Source: Shewanella canadensis
GTDB taxonomy: Bacteria > Pseudomonadota > Gammaproteobacteria > Enterobacterales > Shewanellaceae
DNA: 64,000 bases
Assembly: GCF_003966225.1 (NCBI RefSeq)
Contig: NZ_RXNU01000002.1
Location: 186,001 to 250,000, forward strand
Reading direction: 5' to 3'
Part shown: in pieces, positions 53,323 through 62,620 of the stretch
How positions within the stretch are numbered: position 1 is the first letter of the stretch
Layout: every line of letters begins with the position of its first letter
Made by a program: the position numbers and the translations under genes
The notes under the pieces: model-generated
The model's input: the letters and a program-made list of their open reading frames with translations, nothing else
The model's database searches: none
What the model was told of the DNA's origin: nothing

Positions 53323-54864
53323 ATGAGTCCGTTACTCCCTCAGTGGAAGGGCCTGTCTCCATGGTCGATCGTGAGCTTTACCTTTAGCACCATTCGTATT
53401 CTGGTCACGAACGGCTACGCCATGGTGCCTTTCGTCTATACAGGTTGGAAGCAGGGGTTTGATTCTCCCTGGATGCTCATTGGCTTTGTCGGTGTATGCT
53501 TACTTATTCTCACCAGCGCTATTATAGACTGGGCCATGTTTCGCTATCGCCTGTTCGATGACAAGTTTGGTATACGCCAAGGACTCATTTTTAAGAAGGC
53601 TCATGAAATTCCCCTAAGCAAAATTCAAAACATCCGCCTGGAACAGCCCCTCTACTTCAGGCCGATGGGCCTCTATAGTTTAGTGGTTGAAACTGCGGGG
53701 TCGAAGAAAGATGAAGCCGTGTTAGCCGCGGTCAGTTACCAACAAGCCATTGAACTCAAACAGCGACTGGTTAACCCACAACACTCTTTCGATTCAGGGT
53801 CAGACAGCAGGACCGAAACACACCAGCACTCAACGTCAAATCAAACCGGGAAAGAGGCGAGTCAGACGAATAACCAAGCCCCCTTGGTATTGAAAAGAAT
53901 GAAGTCACTATTACTGTTCGGCTTCTATCAAAATAATCTATTTTGGTTTGCCATTATCGCAGGCCCTATTATCGGTCAGTTTGATTGGGAAGCGCTGGCA
54001 AATACCGACCAAGCCCTGGGTGTGATGCATTGGTATGAGCAAGCCATCGCCGTCAATATGCTGCTCCAGTTTCTCTTCGCCAGCTCACTAATTATCGGCT
54101 TTTATCTGTTACTTTCATTAATCTCTATGGCGGCATCCGTACTCAAGTATTATCCCTATCGGCTGAGTTTAAGTGGAGATACACTGCATAGAACCGGCGG
54201 GATAATAGCTAAGCAAAACGATGCTCTGACACAACATAGAATACAGGCCATACGCTTTACTCAGCCCGTTATCGGACGCTTTCTCAAGCTATGGACAATT
54301 AACTTCAAGCAAGTCAAAGGAACCGAAGTTGAGCAGGTCGCAAAGAAGCATATGCTGGTCCCCAGCATGACAAGAGAGGCCATCGAAGCATTAATGCCTA
54401 AACTGTCGGGATTAGTCTCTATGAGTTCGAGGCTTCCTCACTCCTACTCTCGGATCCATCTTGGTTGGTTTTGGCGTCGAGGCTTTTTGCCGCTACTCAT
54501 CCCCATGGTAAATACCTTATTTCTAGGTCTGAACCCCTTCACTGACCTGTTATGGTTTGCGGCCATCTGCTTTGTGATTGGCCTCTATTTGAGATGCCGA
54601 CAATGGGGTTATCTGCATCAGGGAGATGATTGCTGGGTCCATACCGGTATGCTCGGACAGACCTGGCATCTTATCGCATTGAAAAAAGTCCAACATGTAG
54701 CCATTACCCAATCACCAAGCCAAAAACGAAAACAGCTGGCCAGCCTGGAACTGGGACTTGCCAGCGGAGCCCTGACCATCCCCTATATGCCCTTGGATGA
54801 TGCCAGAGGTATCGCCGAACGGGCATTAGCGATAACAGCCAAAGATCATACGAACTGGATCTAA
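53323..54864 (+). CDS. bPH2 domain membrane protein with repeated domains, YdbT-like
   Basis: A 513-aa membrane protein with about six helices in pairs and three bPH2 domains after them: FGIRQGLIFKKAHEIPLSKIQNIRLEQP near residue 85, HRTGGIIAKQNDALTQHRIQAIRF near 290 and WVHTGMLGQTWHLIALKKVQHV near 435 (each given in part as the match: EIPLSKIQNIRLEQP, ALTQHRIQAIRFTQP, LIALKKVQHVAITQSP). The three share the same fold and differ in sequence, indicating old internal triplication. Forms a unit with the gene before it. Confidence 0.8.
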   Translation: MSPLLPQWKGLSPWSIVSFTFSTIRILVTNGYAMVPFVYTGWKQGFDSPWMLIGFVGVCLLILTSAIIDWAMFRYRLFDDKFGIRQGLIFKKAHEIPLSKIQNIRLEQPLYFRPMGLYSLVVETAGSKKDEAVLAAVSYQQAIELKQRLVNPQHSFDSGSDSRTETHQHSTSNQTGKEASQTNNQAPLVLKRMKSLLLFGFYQNNLFWFAIIAGPIIGQFDWEALANTDQALGVMHWYEQAIAVNMLLQFLFASSLIIGFYLLLSLISMAASVLKYYPYRLSLSGDTLHRTGGIIAKQNDALTQHRIQAIRFTQPVIGRFLKLWTINFKQVKGTEVEQVAKKHMLVPSMTREAIEALMPKLSGLVSMSSRLPHSYSRIHLGWFWRRGFLPLLIPMVNTLFLGLNPFTDLLWFAAICFVIGLYLRCRQWGYLHQGDDCWVHTGMLGQTWHLIALKKVQHVAITQSPSQKRKQLASLELGLASGALTIPYMPLDDARGIAERALAITAKDHTNWI

Positions 54865-55059
54865 TACTAATTGGTATATGGAAACACTCGATATAAAAAA
54901 ACAAACAAGCGCTTGAATAGCCTAAACTTAAATTGCTAAATTATTGTCAGTAACAGAAAACAATGAACACCAGTAATTAAGTAGCCATATCGCAATCGAC
55001 AGGAAGGGGAAACTTTCTTATGTCGGTTACGGTTCGTGCCAGCCAAGGAGAGTCAGACA

Positions 55060-55641
55060 TTGAACACCAGCAATCAAGTTAATAGTCAAAGCATTATTAA
55101 TATGACCCCCGATACCATCATTAACTTCTGGTTTGAAGAGATCGATCCAAAACTTTGGTGGGTGAAAGACACCCAGTTCGATTGCTTGCTTAGGGATCGT
55201 TTTAGCGAATTGGTCGAACAGGCCAAACGAGGAGAGCTATACCACTGGCGCACGACACCTGAAGGGCGGCTCGCCGAGATCATCGTGCTGGATCAATTCT
55301 GCCGCAACATCTATCGTGATACACCAGAGGCGTTCGCCGCCGATCCCATAGCACTGACCTTAGCCCAAGAGGCTGTGGCACTAAATATCGATAGCGAGCT
55401 TAAAGGCAAACAGATCCCTTTTCTGTTTATGCCCTATATGCACAGTGAATCCCCTCGCATCCACGAGGTTGCGATGATCTTGTTTAGCCGGGAATCGGCC
55501 AAGGGGAACCTGGAGTTCGAACGTCGCCATAAAGTCATAATCGATCGCTTCGGTAGATACCCTCACAGGAACGAGATCCTAGGACGAGCATCGACAGCGG
55601 TCGAGTTGGAATTTTTGTCACAACCGGGTTCAAGTTTTTAG
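55060..55641 (+). CDS. DUF924 family protein
   Basis: A helical, TPR-like cytoplasmic protein of unknown function, about 193 aa. IINFWFEEIDPKLWWVKD, then EGRLAEIIVLDQFCRNIYRDTPEAFA, PFLFMPYMHSESPRIHE and FGRYPHRNEILGR are the family signatures (seen separately). Start is uncertain: TTG at 55060 has AAGGAG nine bases before it and is my choice; GTG 55036 and ATG 55102 are alternatives. Confidence 0.85.
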   Translation: MNTSNQVNSQSIINMTPDTIINFWFEEIDPKLWWVKDTQFDCLLRDRFSELVEQAKRGELYHWRTTPEGRLAEIIVLDQFCRNIYRDTPEAFAADPIALTLAQEAVALNIDSELKGKQIPFLFMPYMHSESPRIHEVAMILFSRESAKGNLEFERRHKVIIDRFGRYPHRNEILGRASTAVELEFLSQPGSSF

Positions 55642-55764
55642 CTGTAGCGCGAGTATCGGCTTCAAGCAACGAATGACAATTTAAGCAAAAAAGAGAGAAC
55701 CCTTACCTTAGGTAAAGGTTCCGTCTCGACTTGATAGCGGTCAGCTGCCCTAGAGTCTAAAGCC

Positions 55765-57390
55765 CTAGAGCTTAAATTGGCTCACCTGTTCACGCATACT
55801 TTCCGACAGGCTGGATAGCTCTTCCACCGAACTCGTCAGCTCTTGCGCCGCCATGGTAGAGGTCTGCGCGATATCACTGATGGCAATGATACTTCGGTTT
55901 ATGTCTTCGGCGACACTACTTTGCTCTTCGGCTGCGGTGGCGATCTGAGTATTCATGTTACTGATATTATCGACGGAGAGTACAATCTCATTAAGCGCTT
56001 CACCGGCCATGTTCGCCTTCTCATTAGCATCATAAACCTGCTCTGTACCAACCTTCATGGCGCCTACGGCTTCCTGAACTCCTTTTTGTAAACCATCGAT
56101 CATAGATTCAATTTCTTGAGTCGATTCCTGGGTTCTCTGTGCCAAGGTTCTCACCTCATCGGCCACCACAGCGAAGCCTCGTCCCTGTTCACCGGCACGG
56201 GCCGCCTCGATGGCAGCATTTAACGCCAACAGGTTTGTCTGCTCGGCAATGCCCTTAATCACATCCAAAACACTACCGATATTTTGACTCTCACTGGCCA
56301 GATGGGTGATCACCTCAGAGGTCTGATCTATCTGCTTAGAGAGCAGAGACATGCTGGAAACCGATTGCTGAACGATACCATTACCTTTAGTCGCATTGCC
56401 TTCAGCATCTTTTGCGGAATCGGCGGCATTAGTCGCACTCTGGGCGACTTCGGCAACGGTTGCCGTCATCTCATTCATCGCCGCTGCAGTCTGCTCCGTT
56501 TCCGATTGCTGCTGATGCATTCTGTCATTGGTCTGCTGAGTAAACTCACTCAACTTTACAGTCGAATCTCCGACGGTATTGGCGGCGAGCGCGATAGAGT
56601 TAAGAATGCCACGCAGATGCTCAATCACCAGTGTCAGGTTAGTCGAGATCTGCCCCAGTTCATCGTCGTTAAAGGTCTTAAATTTAACGGTCAGATCAGA
56701 ATCGACCCGGACGGTATTGAGTGTGGTGACAATATTATCTATGGGACGCATCACGGCATTGGTCACCCAGAGCCCGATCAAGACACTCGCCACTATGGCG
56801 ATCAGCGTCAAGACGATAAAAATCTTCACAGAAGATACGTAAATTTCATCGACCCTGTCTTTCTCCTCACCCGCGACCCTTAACTGAAGGCTGACCAGCT
56901 CGGCAATTTTTCCGCTGATAGGATCTATCACATCATAGAGAGGCGCGATATCATCATTCAACTGACCCGTAGGCGCACCTTGCATGCCGTTGAGCTTATT
57001 AACAAGCCGAGAGATTTCTTGATTGGCCGGGGTGAATAATCGATTGGCTTCCTTAGCTAACCTGCCCTCCTCTTCGGTCAAGGTTGTCGCCATGTAGCCA
57101 TCCCACTTCTCACTGATATTTCGGCTGGAGTCTGTCATTGCACGACTGGCTTCTGCGGCGCTGAACATTCCGGCATTGGCCTTGTTGACCGCATCGATAA
57201 CCGAGACCGCGTAGTCATCCCCGATAATCTTAAGGTCTTCAAGAGGCACGACCCTGTCGTTGTATATGCTTACAACGCCAAGTTCAATCTCCTCCATCAT
57301 GTTGACTGCTAAAACGCAGATGCTGATTAATAGAATTAACGGGACTAACAATCCCAGTGTCATTTTTTGTTTAATCTGTAAGTTGACCAT
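55765..57390 (-). CDS. Methyl-accepting chemotaxis protein
   Basis: A transmembrane chemoreceptor of 541 aa from the start chosen. TM1 at about residues 10-30, a periplasmic four-helix-type sensor (about 30-190, with TSSRNISEKW-like DSSRNISEKWDGYM), TM2, HAMP, and the cytoplasmic signalling coil with the invariant tip EQTNLLALNAAIEAARAGEQ (GRGFAVVADEVR follows). The ligand is unknown; the sensor resembles the 4HB_MCP class. Start M 57390 (MVNLQIKQKM) gives the usual short basic N-terminus before TM1; ATGs at 57447 and 57513 are in frame and the first has GGG seven bases before it. Confidence 0.9.
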   Translation of the reverse strand: MVNLQIKQKMTLGLLVPLILLISICVLAVNMMEEIELGVVSIYNDRVVPLEDLKIIGDDYAVSVIDAVNKANAGMFSAAEASRAMTDSSRNISEKWDGYMATTLTEEEGRLAKEANRLFTPANQEISRLVNKLNGMQGAPTGQLNDDIAPLYDVIDPISGKIAELVSLQLRVAGEEKDRVDEIYVSSVKIFIVLTLIAIVASVLIGLWVTNAVMRPIDNIVTTLNTVRVDSDLTVKFKTFNDDELGQISTNLTLVIEHLRGILNSIALAANTVGDSTVKLSEFTQQTNDRMHQQQSETEQTAAAMNEMTATVAEVAQSATNAADSAKDAEGNATKGNGIVQQSVSSMSLLSKQIDQTSEVITHLASESQNIGSVLDVIKGIAEQTNLLALNAAIEAARAGEQGRGFAVVADEVRTLAQRTQESTQEIESMIDGLQKGVQEAVGAMKVGTEQVYDANEKANMAGEALNEIVLSVDNISNMNTQIATAAEEQSSVAEDINRSIIAISDIAQTSTMAAQELTSSVEELSSLSESMREQVSQFKL

Positions 57391-57753
57391 CACACTGCCT
57401 ACCGAGTCAGGTTTATCGCCTCCTTTGTTCCGGCTCAGCCATTCCATTTTTCGAGCCCTATTATTAAGCATAACAAACAATAAAAAATACTGGACAAATT
57501 TTGTACTAACCAACAGTCACTTAGCAACAGATAATTCTAATTTAAGTGTAAAAATGAATGCAAGACAAAGGATTACTCTATTCACTAAGGTTTAAACAGA
57601 AGAGGTAAAATATTGTTGGCACGATTAAAAGCTGATAATTAAGAGGTTTACTGTTAAATGGGGCTTACTGTTAAGAGTGAGTTTCGACAACTTTCACCCG
57701 CATGGATCCACCGCCTGACGCTTGTCTGCCGACCATTTGCTCTATCTGAGATA

Positions 57754-57792
57754 TTTGCGCTAAAGAGCTGTAGCTCCAGTCTCTAGCGCAAA
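57754..57792. other. Inverted repeat downstream of the usp gene
   Basis: TTTGCGCTA (57754-57762) pairs with TAGCGCAAA (57784-57792), and an inner GAGC/GCTC pair (57765-57775) fits inside. On the minus strand it follows the usp stop by ten bases but has no T run. It may stabilise the 3' end of the transcript. Confidence 0.45.
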
Positions 57793-57802
57793 CGGTATAA
57801 TA

Positions 57803-58234
57803 TTATTTCACCACCAACACAGGACATTCGGCCCCACCGGCAATGGCTTCAGCTACATTCGGGTGAAGAAAGTGGCTCAGACCTGTGTAACCATGACTGG
57901 CCATGACTATCATCCCGGCATTAACCTCTTTGGCCGCATCCAAAATTTGTTTAGTGGCATGTCCGTGGCGGATCAAGACCTCAATTTTTACCTCGGTATC
58001 CAGGTCATCTATCAGCTTTTGCATCTTTTCAGCAGCCTCTCCCCCCAACCGGGTCGCAAGCTCTTCGGATGTAACAGACAAGACCCGCGTGTGTTTATCA
58101 CCAAAAGGCTTATCGATGACGTGCAATAAACGGATACCGACCTCATAATGTCGGGCCATCTCCATGGCATAACCTAAAGCATGAGATGCTGTCTCGGAAA
58201 AATCTGTGGGACAGAGTATTTGACGAGTACGCAT
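57803..58234 (-). CDS. Universal stress protein (UspA family)
   Basis: A cytoplasmic alpha/beta protein of 143 aa. ILCPTDFSETASHAL at the N-terminus and the C-terminal nucleotide-binding pattern MASHGYTGLSHFLHPNVAEAIAGGAECPVLVV: the usual GxxG...G-S/T loop is modified (no Gly after 'HFLH'), yet the family fold is clear. AGGAG eight bases before the ATG. Monocistronic. Confidence 0.9.
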   Translation of the reverse strand: MRTRQILCPTDFSETASHALGYAMEMARHYEVGIRLLHVIDKPFGDKHTRVLSVTSEELATRLGGEAAEKMQKLIDDLDTEVKIEVLIRHGHATKQILDAAKEVNAGMIVMASHGYTGLSHFLHPNVAEAIAGGAECPVLVVK

Positions 58235-58483
58235 TATTTTTCTCCTTTAACCCTGTTATTAACGACTTAGTACTAGTTAGTTTAAATCTAGATGACTTTC
58301 ACCGATGCAACCAGTTTTAAAGTTAAGAATTCATGGATTTTAATTACCAATTGTTCGCTTTCATCACCTCAGGTAAAAGATCATAAACACCTAATTAATC
58401 TGAAACTAATTCTCTTATCCATGAGGAACGAGGAGCGAGGAACCTAGAACCTCGCGCCTAGGTCCTAGAACCAGCACCTTTTA

Positions 58484-59701
58484 TCAATCCACTCTCTCAA
58501 TCACCATAGCGATCCCTTGCCCCACACCGATGCACATGGTGCATAACGCCAGCTTTCCCTGAGTTCGCTCTAGCTGATAGGTCACACTGGTAGCCAGACG
58601 CGCTCCGCTCATGCCTAAAGGATGACCGAGTGCGATGGCGCCGCCCTGTGGATTTATCCTGGGGTCATCATCCTTCAGCCCGAGCTCACGGGTACAGGTT
58701 AATGCCTGAGCGGCAAAGGCTTCATTAAATTCGAGAATATCCATATCATCCAGAGTGAGTGAAAGCCTCTTTAGTAGCTTGCGGGTCGCAGGAACCGGGC
58801 CTAACCCCATAATTCTTGGTGGTACGCCCGCAACCGCCATACCCAATATTCTCGCCTTGGGTTTAAGGTTATATCGCTTAACCGCATCACCAGAGGCAAG
58901 CAGCAAGGCCGCTGCACCATCGTTAATCCCCGAGGCATTACCCGCCGTGATTGAGCCACCATCGAACAGGGGCCTTAACTTGGCAAGCTTATCCAGACTC
59001 GTCCCGCGCAGATGCTCATCTTGACTGAAGACCACAGGATCGGCGCGACGCATAGGAATGCTCACCTCGATAATCTCCTCTGCAAATCGCCCATCCTCCT
59101 GCGCCGCCGCCGCTTTTTGCTGACTCCAGAGGGCAAACTTATCCTGATCTTCCCGGCTTATGCCAAAGTCATTGGCCAAGTTTTCTGCCGTCTGGGGCAT
59201 CGCCTCTGTGCCATAGTCGGCATCGAGTTTAGGATTGATAAAACGCCACCCCATGGTGGTGTCATAGAACTCGGTTGAGCGTGAGAAGGGTGTCGTGGCT
59301 TTGGGCATGACGAAGGGAGCGCGGGACATACTCTCGACGCCGCCCGCGATCATCAGCTCGGCTTCACCACAGCTGATCGCGCGAGTCGCATCGCCAATGG
59401 CATTAAGACCCGAACCACACAAGCGGTTAACCGTACAACCGGGCACTTCCTGAGGCAGGCCGGCCAGCAGAGTCGCCATTCTGGCAACGTTGCGATTATC
59501 TTCGCCAGACTGGTTAGCACAGCCAAGCAGCACATCATCGACAGCCTGCCAATCGACTCCCGGATTTCGCTCCATCAACGCTTTAAGTGGTAAGGCTGCT
59601 AAATCATCGGCCCGAACGGAAGATAATGCCCCACCGTAGCGACCTATCGGTGTCCTGACCGCATCGCAGATATAGACATCTTTCAGCTTATTTGAACTCA
59701 T
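58484..59701 (-). CDS. Acetyl-CoA acyltransferase, 3-oxoadipyl-CoA thiolase-like (PcaF type)
   Basis: Thiolytic cleavage of a 3-oxoacyl-CoA to acetyl-CoA and a shortened acyl-CoA. 405 aa; nucleophile Cys95 in VNRLCGSGLNAIG, the GCANQSGEDNRNVARMA segment (60-76) characteristic of PcaF/PaaJ-type 3-oxoadipyl-CoA thiolases, GGAIALGHPLGMSGAR with the catalytic His, and CTMCIGVGQG with the second Cys near 391. The gene begins one base after the stop of the aminotransferase gene, so they are cotranslated. Last gene of the operon in this window. 3-Oxoadipyl-CoA is the natural guess for its substrate; a general 3-ketoacyl-CoA thiolase is the alternative. Confidence 0.85.
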   Translation of the reverse strand: MSSNKLKDVYICDAVRTPIGRYGGALSSVRADDLAALPLKALMERNPGVDWQAVDDVLLGCANQSGEDNRNVARMATLLAGLPQEVPGCTVNRLCGSGLNAIGDATRAISCGEAELMIAGGVESMSRAPFVMPKATTPFSRSTEFYDTTMGWRFINPKLDADYGTEAMPQTAENLANDFGISREDQDKFALWSQQKAAAAQEDGRFAEEIIEVSIPMRRADPVVFSQDEHLRGTSLDKLAKLRPLFDGGSITAGNASGINDGAAALLLASGDAVKRYNLKPKARILGMAVAGVPPRIMGLGPVPATRKLLKRLSLTLDDMDILEFNEAFAAQALTCTRELGLKDDDPRINPQGGAIALGHPLGMSGARLATSVTYQLERTQGKLALCTMCIGVGQGIAMVIERVD

Positions 59702-59702
59702 G

Positions 59703-61094
59703 TTAATGACCTTCTACAGATGAAAACAGTGGTTTAATCTTACGAAGCCCATCCAGTAAGACCTGAGTAAATTGGTTTATCTCTTTACCTGTCATCTCGG
59801 TCGAAAGCGTACCCGAACAGGTGTTGATCATCATAAATCCGTTATCAAACAGGTAGTCCACCAGCGCAGTTCTGATACGACTCTCCTTAGCGTCGGCAAA
59901 GGAGGCACGATAGTTCTTCGGCGGGTTAGCCTTCATATGAATTCGGAACATGGAGCCGTCACCGGTGACACAGGCGGGAACATCGGCTATCGCAATCACC
60001 TCACTGATTTGAGATCTAAGCTGCTCACCTAAGGCATTCAATTTAGCCACCGCTTCTCGATCGAACAGTGTCATAGCCGTCAAACCCGCCACCATAGTGA
60101 CTGGATTAGCGGAGAATGTGCCAGAGTGAGGAAACAGCACCTTATCATTGAGAGGATTCATCACATCCATCACATCGCTGCGGCCAGCCAGTGCGCCGAC
60201 CGGGAAACCGCCACCAATCATCTTGCCCATAGCCGTCAAATCGGGAGTCACGGGATAGTTATCCTGCGCGCCGCCATAACCGTTACGGAAGGTGATCACC
60301 TCATCGAACACTAACAGAGCATTGTGATTAGTCGTCCACTCCCTAAGCGCAACCACAAACTCCTGTGAAGCAGGAATAAGCCCCACACGATGAGGCAGAA
60401 GGTCCACCAGCACACAGGCTAACTCATCCTTGTGCTTATCTAAGATGGTGATGGCCCGCTCAGCATCGTTAAACGGGATCACTACCACATCCTTGAGCGT
60501 GGCTTCGGGTGTACCGAAGGCAACAGGCACACTATTGGGATTTGACTCATCTCCCCAATTAGCAGGACTGGCAGTCTGACTCACCTCGGCATGATCATAG
60601 AGGCCATGATAAGCCCCCTCGACCTTGGCAATTTTAGGCCTTCCTGTATAGGCTCTCGCCGCCTTCAGACAGCTCATCACCGCTTCGGTGCCAGAGTTAA
60701 CGAAACGGATCTTCCCGAAACCCGCGTTGCGACTACACAAGTGCTCGGCATAATCGATCTCGACTTCGGTCGCTAAGGTAAATGCACTGCCTTTATTGAG
60801 TTGCTCGGTCACATTGGCGACAATTTTAGGGTGAGCATGCCCATGGATAAGGGCCGCCATGTTATTGGCAAAATCGACACGCGTCACACCTTCGATATCG
60901 GTGACATAACAGCTCTTTGCCGACTCGGCATAGAGAGGATTCGGGCTTCTGAGCACAGTATTACGGCTACAGCCGCCCGGCATCAAGGTTAGTGCCTTCC
61001 TGTAAAGTTCGGCGCTACGGTCGGGAGAGACTTTTTTATTGTCGTTATTATTCTTGCTATTAGTGTTATGGATAATGTTCTGGTTATCTTCCAT
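59703..61094 (-). CDS. Class III aminotransferase, beta-amino acid transaminase-like
   Basis: A PLP enzyme of 463 aa in the glutamate-1-semialdehyde aminomutase-like branch. The PLP lysine is Lys291 in LTAMGKMIGGGFPVGA, with FDEVITFR (Asp264) and FVNSGTEAVM (132-141). It is not HemL: it has CYVTDIEGVTRVDFANNMAALIHGHAHP (in parts) and EVSQTASPANWG, segments I recall from beta-phenylalanine-type aminotransferases. An Asn-rich stretch (residues 10-20) opens the protein. Between CoA-transferase and thiolase genes it should produce a beta-keto acid from a beta-amino acid; that is inference. Confidence 0.8.
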   Translation of the reverse strand: MEDNQNIIHNTNSKNNNDNKKVSPDRSAELYRKALTLMPGGCSRNTVLRSPNPLYAESAKSCYVTDIEGVTRVDFANNMAALIHGHAHPKIVANVTEQLNKGSAFTLATEVEIDYAEHLCSRNAGFGKIRFVNSGTEAVMSCLKAARAYTGRPKIAKVEGAYHGLYDHAEVSQTASPANWGDESNPNSVPVAFGTPEATLKDVVVIPFNDAERAITILDKHKDELACVLVDLLPHRVGLIPASQEFVVALREWTTNHNALLVFDEVITFRNGYGGAQDNYPVTPDLTAMGKMIGGGFPVGALAGRSDVMDVMNPLNDKVLFPHSGTFSANPVTMVAGLTAMTLFDREAVAKLNALGEQLRSQISEVIAIADVPACVTGDGSMFRIHMKANPPKNYRASFADAKESRIRTALVDYLFDNGFMMINTCSGTLSTEMTGKEINQFTQVLLDGLRKIKPLFSSVEGH

Positions 61095-61187
61095 TTTTCA
61101 TATTCCAATTTACAAACTTTGTAGGGTTCTTGCTATTAGCTGGCACTATGGCTTTAGACTTTAGATCTAAACCATGGCGGCTTTAAA

Positions 61188-61898
61188 CTATGGGCGAAGC
61201 AGTTCACAACCGGTGCGCTGCTGCACATAGTCAAAATCGACACCCGGTGCCAACTCGACCACCTCTAAACCTCGCTCCGTGACTTTGATAACGGCCAGAT
61301 CGGTATAGATGCGACTCACCACCCCGCGTCCAGTCAGCGGGTAGCTGCAATGCTCGATCAACTTAGGCTCCCCCTGCTTAGTCGTATGCTGAGTGATGAC
61401 AAAAATAGTCTTAACACCGGCAACCAGATCCATGGCGCCCCCTACGGCCGGAATAGCATCGACGGCACCCGTCGACCAATTCGCCAGATCCCCCTTAGCC
61501 GAGACCTGCATCGCACCCAACACACACACATCGATATGTTTGCCACGGATCATGGCAAAACTGTCCGCATGATGAAAATAGGCTGCACCCGCTATTGCGC
61601 TGACAGGTTTCTTACCCGCATTGATAAGCTCAAAATCTATCTCATCATCTTCTGGCGTTGGCCCCATGCCAAGCAAGCCATTCTCGGTGTGGTAGATCAC
61701 CTCACGCCCCTCGGGAACGTAACGGGCGACCTTTTCCGGGATCCCTATACCTAAGTTGACATAGGCACCGTCGGGAATATCCTGAGCGGCCTTCTGAGCC
61801 ATCTGCTCACGATCCCAACCGATCCGATCTGATGCATCTTCATGATTGTGTTGACTTATCTTGCTCATAAATAGACTACTCATGGTTAAATTACTCAT
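61188..61898 (-). CDS. 3-oxoacid CoA-transferase subunit B (3-oxoadipate CoA-transferase type)
   Basis: Beta subunit of a class I CoA-transferase that moves CoA from succinyl-CoA or acetyl-CoA to a 3-oxo acid. 236 aa; the catalytic glutamate is Glu72 in YHTENGLLGMGP. GAYVNLGIGIPEKVARYVP, FFHHADSFAMIRG-like (YFHHADSFAMIRGKHID) and VSAKGDLANWSTG agree well with PcaJ. Starts at ATG 61898 overlapping the subunit A stop by four bases; M at 61883 and 61868 are alternatives and the first 30 residues are not conserved. Confidence 0.88.
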   Translation of the reverse strand: MSNLTMSSLFMSKISQHNHEDASDRIGWDREQMAQKAAQDIPDGAYVNLGIGIPEKVARYVPEGREVIYHTENGLLGMGPTPEDDEIDFELINAGKKPVSAIAGAAYFHHADSFAMIRGKHIDVCVLGAMQVSAKGDLANWSTGAVDAIPAVGGAMDLVAGVKTIFVITQHTTKQGEPKLIEHCSYPLTGRGVVSRIYTDLAVIKVTERGLEVVELAPGVDFDYVQQRTGCELLRP

Positions 61899-62605
61899 GG
61901 ATAGGTGACTCCGGCATTGACTAGCTTCGATTCTTGAGCCGGATTTTCGACGGTCACGATACGATTAACAAAGATGCCGGGGGTGACGACAACCTCGGGA
62001 TCGATATCGCCAGCTTCGACACATTCCTGCGTCTGCACTATGGTGCACTTGGCCGCCATCGCCATGATGGGGGCAAAGTTTCGCGCCGTCTTGTTGTATA
62101 TCAGGTTGCCATAACGGTCGGCATTGAGACTTTTTATCAGGGCAAAATCGGCTGTCAGACAGCGCTCCTGTACAAACTCCTGCCCATCAAACATTTCATG
62201 TTTCTTACCATCGGCCAGCGGCGTACCCACAGACGTCGCCGTATAGAAGGCCGGGATCCCGGCGCCTCCGGCGCGGATCCGCTCGGCAAGGGTGCCCTGA
62301 GGCACGAGCTCGAGCTCAATCTTGCCGGCCCGATAAAGATCGGGAAAGACCGTCGAGTTCGCGGTTCGGGGGAATGAGCAGATCATCTTACCCACCTGGC
62401 CATTCTCAATCAGGGCCGCGAGGCCCACATGGCCGCTACCTGTATTGTTATTGATCACGGTAAGATTGCGGGCACCGTGATCGATCAAGGCATGAATTAG
62501 TTCTATCGGACTGCCGGCCTCGCCGAAGCCACCTATCATCACAGTCGCACCGTCGAAAATATCGGCCACCGCATCTCGACATGAAGCTATACGTTTATCT
62601 ATCAT
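61895..62605 (-). CDS. 3-oxoacid CoA-transferase subunit A (3-oxoadipate CoA-transferase type)
   Basis: Alpha subunit, 236 aa. The glycine loop ATVMIGGFGEAGSPIELI (residues 20-37) binds CoA. SFPRTANSTVFPDLYRAGKI then ELELVPQGTLAERIRAGGAG is much closer to PcaI than to AtoD or ScoA, which is the basis for naming it 3-oxoadipate type. YNKTARNFAPIMAMAA and TPGIFVNRIV follow. AAGGGG precedes the ATG; 15 bases separate it from the KamA-like gene. Confidence 0.88.
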   Translation of the reverse strand: MIDKRIASCRDAVADIFDGATVMIGGFGEAGSPIELIHALIDHGARNLTVINNNTGSGHVGLAALIENGQVGKMICSFPRTANSTVFPDLYRAGKIELELVPQGTLAERIRAGGAGIPAFYTATSVGTPLADGKKHEMFDGQEFVQERCLTADFALIKSLNADRYGNLIYNKTARNFAPIMAMAAKCTIVQTQECVEAGDIDPEVVVTPGIFVNRIVTVENPAQESKLVNAGVTYP

Positions 62606-62620
62606 ACTTACAACCCCTTA

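Noticed and set aside
55680-55740. Terminator-like hairpin after the DUF924 gene (AACCCTTACC / GGTAAAGGTT)
   Set aside because: The stem is imperfect with a bulge and no clear T run on either strand, so I did not list it.
59703-61094. Glutamate-1-semialdehyde aminomutase (hemL)
   Set aside because: Sequence is of the HemL-like fold but key segments and the operon context fit a beta-amino acid transaminase.
58484-62605. Plain beta-ketoadipate (aromatic degradation) operon
   Set aside because: PcaIJF-like genes are present but no ring-cleavage, lactonase or Pca regulator genes are; instead an aminomutase and an aminotransferase lie in the operon.
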